This document shows positions 61,878-64,000 of a DNA stretch of 64,000 nucleotides, in pieces. The position numbers and the translations under genes were made by a program. Location of the stretch: positions 62,001-126,000 of the forward strand of contig NZ_WIND01000008.1 of the NCBI RefSeq assembly GCF_009697225.1. Direction: 5' to 3'. Origin of the DNA: Halovulum marinum. Lineage in GTDB: Bacteria > Pseudomonadota > Alphaproteobacteria > Rhodobacterales > Rhodobacteraceae. How positions within the stretch are numbered: position 1 is the stretch's first letter; each line of letters opens with the position of its first letter. The notes under the pieces are model-generated. The model worked only from the letters and a program-made list of their open reading frames with translations. It had not been told where the DNA came from and made no database searches.

Positions 61878-63539
61878 TCAGGCGGCTTGGCGGACTTCCG
61901 AGGGCTTCCAGTTCCACGGTAGCAGTGTCGGCACCTGCGAGGCTGTCATGTCGGGCAGCCGGGCGAGGACATCGGCCAGCCAGGCCTGCGGATCGATGTC
62001 GTTCATCTTGGCCGTTACGATCAGGGAATACATGAAGGCGGCTCGGTCGCCGCCCCGCTCGGAGCCTGCGAAGAGCCATGACTTCCGGCCGAGGGCCACG
62101 CCGCGGAGCGCCCGTTCGGCGGCATTGTTCGTGATGCAGACACGACCATTCTCGAGGAAGCGCGTGAAGGCCTCCCAGCGGTCCGCCTTGAACACGTAAG
62201 CGATCGCCTTTGCGACGGGGTTGTGCTTCGACATCGTGTCGCGCTCGGCGCGCATCCAGTCGTGCAACTCTTTGACCAGCGGACGGGACAGTCGTTGCCG
62301 GGCCGCGAGCCGTGATGTGGCATCCAGACCGTTGATCTGACGTTCGACGTCGAAGAGGGCATCGATCCGCGTCACCGCTTCGAGTGCCACGGGCGAGATG
62401 TCATGGGCGGGCTTGCGCTTCCGGACATTTCCCTTGATGTCGGCCAGTTCGAAGAACTTGCGCCGGGCATGGCTCCAGCAGAGCGCGCTCTCCACCGGGC
62501 CGGGATCACGGTCGTCGCGGTAGAGGTCGTTGTAGCCGCCATAGGCATCGGCCTGGAGAACCCCTTGCCAGCCCGCGAGATGCCGGTTGGGGTGGGCCAT
62601 TTCGCGATCGCGCGAGAAGTGGAACAGCGCCGCCGGCGGCGCGCCACCCGCGAACGGGCGATCGTCACGGACACAGGTCCACGGACGAGCCGTCTTGGTC
62701 CCGCCTTTCGCCAGCAGCGGCACCGTCGTGTCGTCCCCATGCAGCCGTTCGGCTTTCAGGACATGTTCGCGGATCAGCGCATGAACAGGCGCGAGCGCGG
62801 CGGCACAGGCGCCGACCTGGTCGGCCAGGGTGGACAGGCTGAGTTCGACGCCTTCCCGCGCATAACGCTCGGCCTGCCGGTTCAGGGGCTGATGCCGGCC
62901 AAACTTCTCGAGGAGGATCGTCGCCAAAAGGTTCGGCCCGGCCCAGCCGCGTGGAGTGGGGTGGAACGGTGCCGGAGCCTGCGAGATCTTCTCGCAGTGG
63001 CGGCAGGGGGACTTCTCGCGCACCGTCTGGACCACCTTCCACTGCCGCGGAATGACCTCCAGCGTATCGCTCGCCATTGTTCTCGAACCAATGGCGCACA
63101 ATGGCTCGCCGTCCTCGCCCATCTTCACGATGCGGTCGGAGCCACAGCAGGTGCAAGTCGTCGGCGCCTCGATCACCACCCGTTCTCTCGGGAGATGCTC
63201 CGGGAAAGGCTTGCGGGCCGGGCGGCGACGCTGGACCCCCGCGACGGGCGTGGTCCTTGCCACCATCTCGGCGACGAGTTCGTCCTCGGTGGCGGCGGCC
63301 TCGAGTTCCTCGAGTTGCAGTTCCATCTGATCGATCAGGCGCGCGCGGCGTTCAGAGCTGCGTCCGTATTGTTCGCGCCGGAGCTTGGCGATCTCGAGCC
63401 GGAGGTGCTTGATCATCGCTTCCGAGGTCGAGACCACCGCGCGGGCCTGCGCCAACTCGCTCTCGGCGGCCTCGGCACGGGCCTCCGAGGCCGCGAGCGC
63501 GGCACGCAATCCGGCGATCTCGGAGGCGGTCTCTGACAT
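61878..63539 (-). CDS. tnpC: IS66-family transposase TnpC
   Basis: A 553-residue transposase. An N-terminal coiled-coil leucine-zipper region (about 1-85) is followed by a zinc-finger-like segment (CTCCGSDRIVKMGED), a second CRHC pair, and the DDE domain (HGDDTTVPLLAKGG, LQADAYGGYNDLY, NNAAERALRGVALGRK). The C-terminal IS66 tail (FAGSERGGDRAAFMYSLI) is complete. The frame is intact, so the element could be active if tnpA is whole. Confidence 0.95.
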   Translation of the reverse strand: MSETASEIAGLRAALAASEARAEAAESELAQARAVVSTSEAMIKHLRLEIAKLRREQYGRSSERRARLIDQMELQLEELEAAATEDELVAEMVARTTPVAGVQRRRPARKPFPEHLPRERVVIEAPTTCTCCGSDRIVKMGEDGEPLCAIGSRTMASDTLEVIPRQWKVVQTVREKSPCRHCEKISQAPAPFHPTPRGWAGPNLLATILLEKFGRHQPLNRQAERYAREGVELSLSTLADQVGACAAALAPVHALIREHVLKAERLHGDDTTVPLLAKGGTKTARPWTCVRDDRPFAGGAPPAALFHFSRDREMAHPNRHLAGWQGVLQADAYGGYNDLYRDDRDPGPVESALCWSHARRKFFELADIKGNVRKRKPAHDISPVALEAVTRIDALFDVERQINGLDATSRLAARQRLSRPLVKELHDWMRAERDTMSKHNPVAKAIAYVFKADRWEAFTRFLENGRVCITNNAAERALRGVALGRKSWLFAGSERGGDRAAFMYSLIVTAKMNDIDPQAWLADVLARLPDMTASQVPTLLPWNWKPSEVRQAA

Positions 63540-63599
63540 GGCGGAGACCTATCACACCGACATCGGAAAGCCCATGCAAACAGGACCGATCAGACCGAT

Positions 63600-63950
63600 T
63601 TATCCCGCTTTTGCAGGGCGTTGGGTCCAGCGCGGGTTGCGCCAGTCGATGCCTTCCAGAAGGTAGCCCAACTGGGCCGCGGAGATCTGCACCGCCTCGC
63701 CACTTCCGCTCGCCGGCCAGATGAACTTCCCGGCCTCGAGGCGCCTTGTATAGAGCGACATGCCGACCCCGTCGTGCCAGAGCAGTTTGACCAGGTCGCC
63801 TTTGCGCCTGCGAAAGCAGAAGATCTCCCCCGCATGCGGATCGCGCCCGAGACCCTGCTGCACCGTCAGCGCCAGGGTGTTCATGCCGCGCCGCATGTCC
63901 GTCACACCGCCCGCAATCCAGACCTTCACGCCCGCCGGAAACGCGATCAT
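63600..63950 (-). CDS. tnpB: IS66-family accessory protein TnpB
   Basis: A 116-residue IS66 Orf2 protein with the family motifs VWIAGGVTDMRRGMNTLA and IFCFRRRKGDLVKLLWHDG. It is required with TnpA and TnpC for transposition in this family, though its exact role is unclear. The start overlaps the tnpA stop as ATGA. It lies 60 bp before tnpC. Confidence 0.95.
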   Translation of the reverse strand: MIAFPAGVKVWIAGGVTDMRRGMNTLALTVQQGLGRDPHAGEIFCFRRRKGDLVKLLWHDGVGMSLYTRRLEAGKFIWPASGSGEAVQISAAQLGYLLEGIDWRNPRWTQRPAKAG

Positions 63951-64000
63951 CCGCGATCCACGATCGGCAGCAGCCGAGCCAGCGCCTCCGGATCGACATT
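63947..64000 (-). CDS. tnpA: IS66-family TnpA, C-terminal end only
   Basis: The last 17 codons before the stop read VDPEALARLLPIVDRG, the usual C-terminus of the IS66 Orf1 helix-turn-helix protein. The rest lies beyond the window. Confidence 0.75.
   Translation of the reverse strand, partial: NVDPEALARLLPIVDRG

Larger units (their letters stand above)
61854..64000 (-). mobile_element. IS66-family insertion sequence (cut by window end)
   Basis: The element holds tnpC, tnpB and the end of tnpA, in the standard IS66 order on the minus strand. Its end at 61854 begins GTAAGCATCCGGCGTAGG, the GTAAGC start typical of IS66 terminal repeats. The other end is beyond 64000, so the 8-bp target duplication cannot be checked; the adjoining octamer is TGACGGTC (61846-61853). 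It forms the right boundary of the copper island. Confidence 0.85.

Overview
The window is high-GC DNA with the gene style of an alphaproteobacterium. ATGA stop/start overlaps are frequent, transport genes for organic acids abound (tripartite tricarboxylate, ABC and TRAP systems), and the regulators belong to the GntR, LysR, TetR and CueR families. I infer a Rhodobacteraceae-like host from gene content alone; no rRNA or marker gene is present to fix this. I recognised no tRNA, rRNA or CRISPR array.

Layout. 226-1215: a small membrane protein and a YetF/DUF421 protein. 1273-6567 (minus): a membrane-bound periplasmic formate dehydrogenase operon of the fdh3 type (fdhX-A-B-C plus a 47-residue membrane protein). 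6847-14739: a tripartite tricarboxylate transporter whose tctB is separated from tctA by an oxidoreductase gene, followed by an isomerase-like TIM barrel, a dehydratase-like SDR, a TetR regulator and a DapA-like aldolase. 14818-19778: a fumarylacetoacetase-family hydrolase divergent from a GntR regulator and a four-gene ABC importer. 19890-25054: an orphan solute-binding protein, a secreted HExxH protein, a large SARP-like membrane regulator, a TRAP permease relic and a RidA protein. 25133-33913: a LysR regulator divergent from a long catabolic operon (ABC importer, FAD oxidoreductase, CoA-transferase, enoyl-CoA hydratase, ferredoxin, DapA-like aldolase, deaminase) for a substrate I cannot name. 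This is the best candidate for an undescribed pathway.

33914-38642 holds a decayed gene, a MerR-type promoter driving a methionine-rich exported protein, a copper-storage-protein relic, a flippase-like protein, an MFS transporter and a gamma-glutamylcyclotransferase. 39194-47643 is a D-apionate catabolic locus: apnO, oiaK and a RuBisCO-like protein, a TRAP transporter, a GntR/FCD regulator with matching operator motifs at two sites, and lrgAB lying co-directionally behind the RuBisCO-like gene.

49276-61257 is a copper-resistance island. It holds CueR, a CopZ-like chaperone, WrbA, two P1B ATPases (one frameshifted), a glutaredoxin-like protein, a multicopper oxidase and two MFS pumps. Five promoters carry near-identical CueR boxes with 19-bp spacers, so most of the island reads as one regulon. 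It is bounded by IS3 debris on the left and an IS66 element on the right that runs off the window. Four genes in the 34-54 kb interval are broken by small indels, which may be genuine decay or sequence error.
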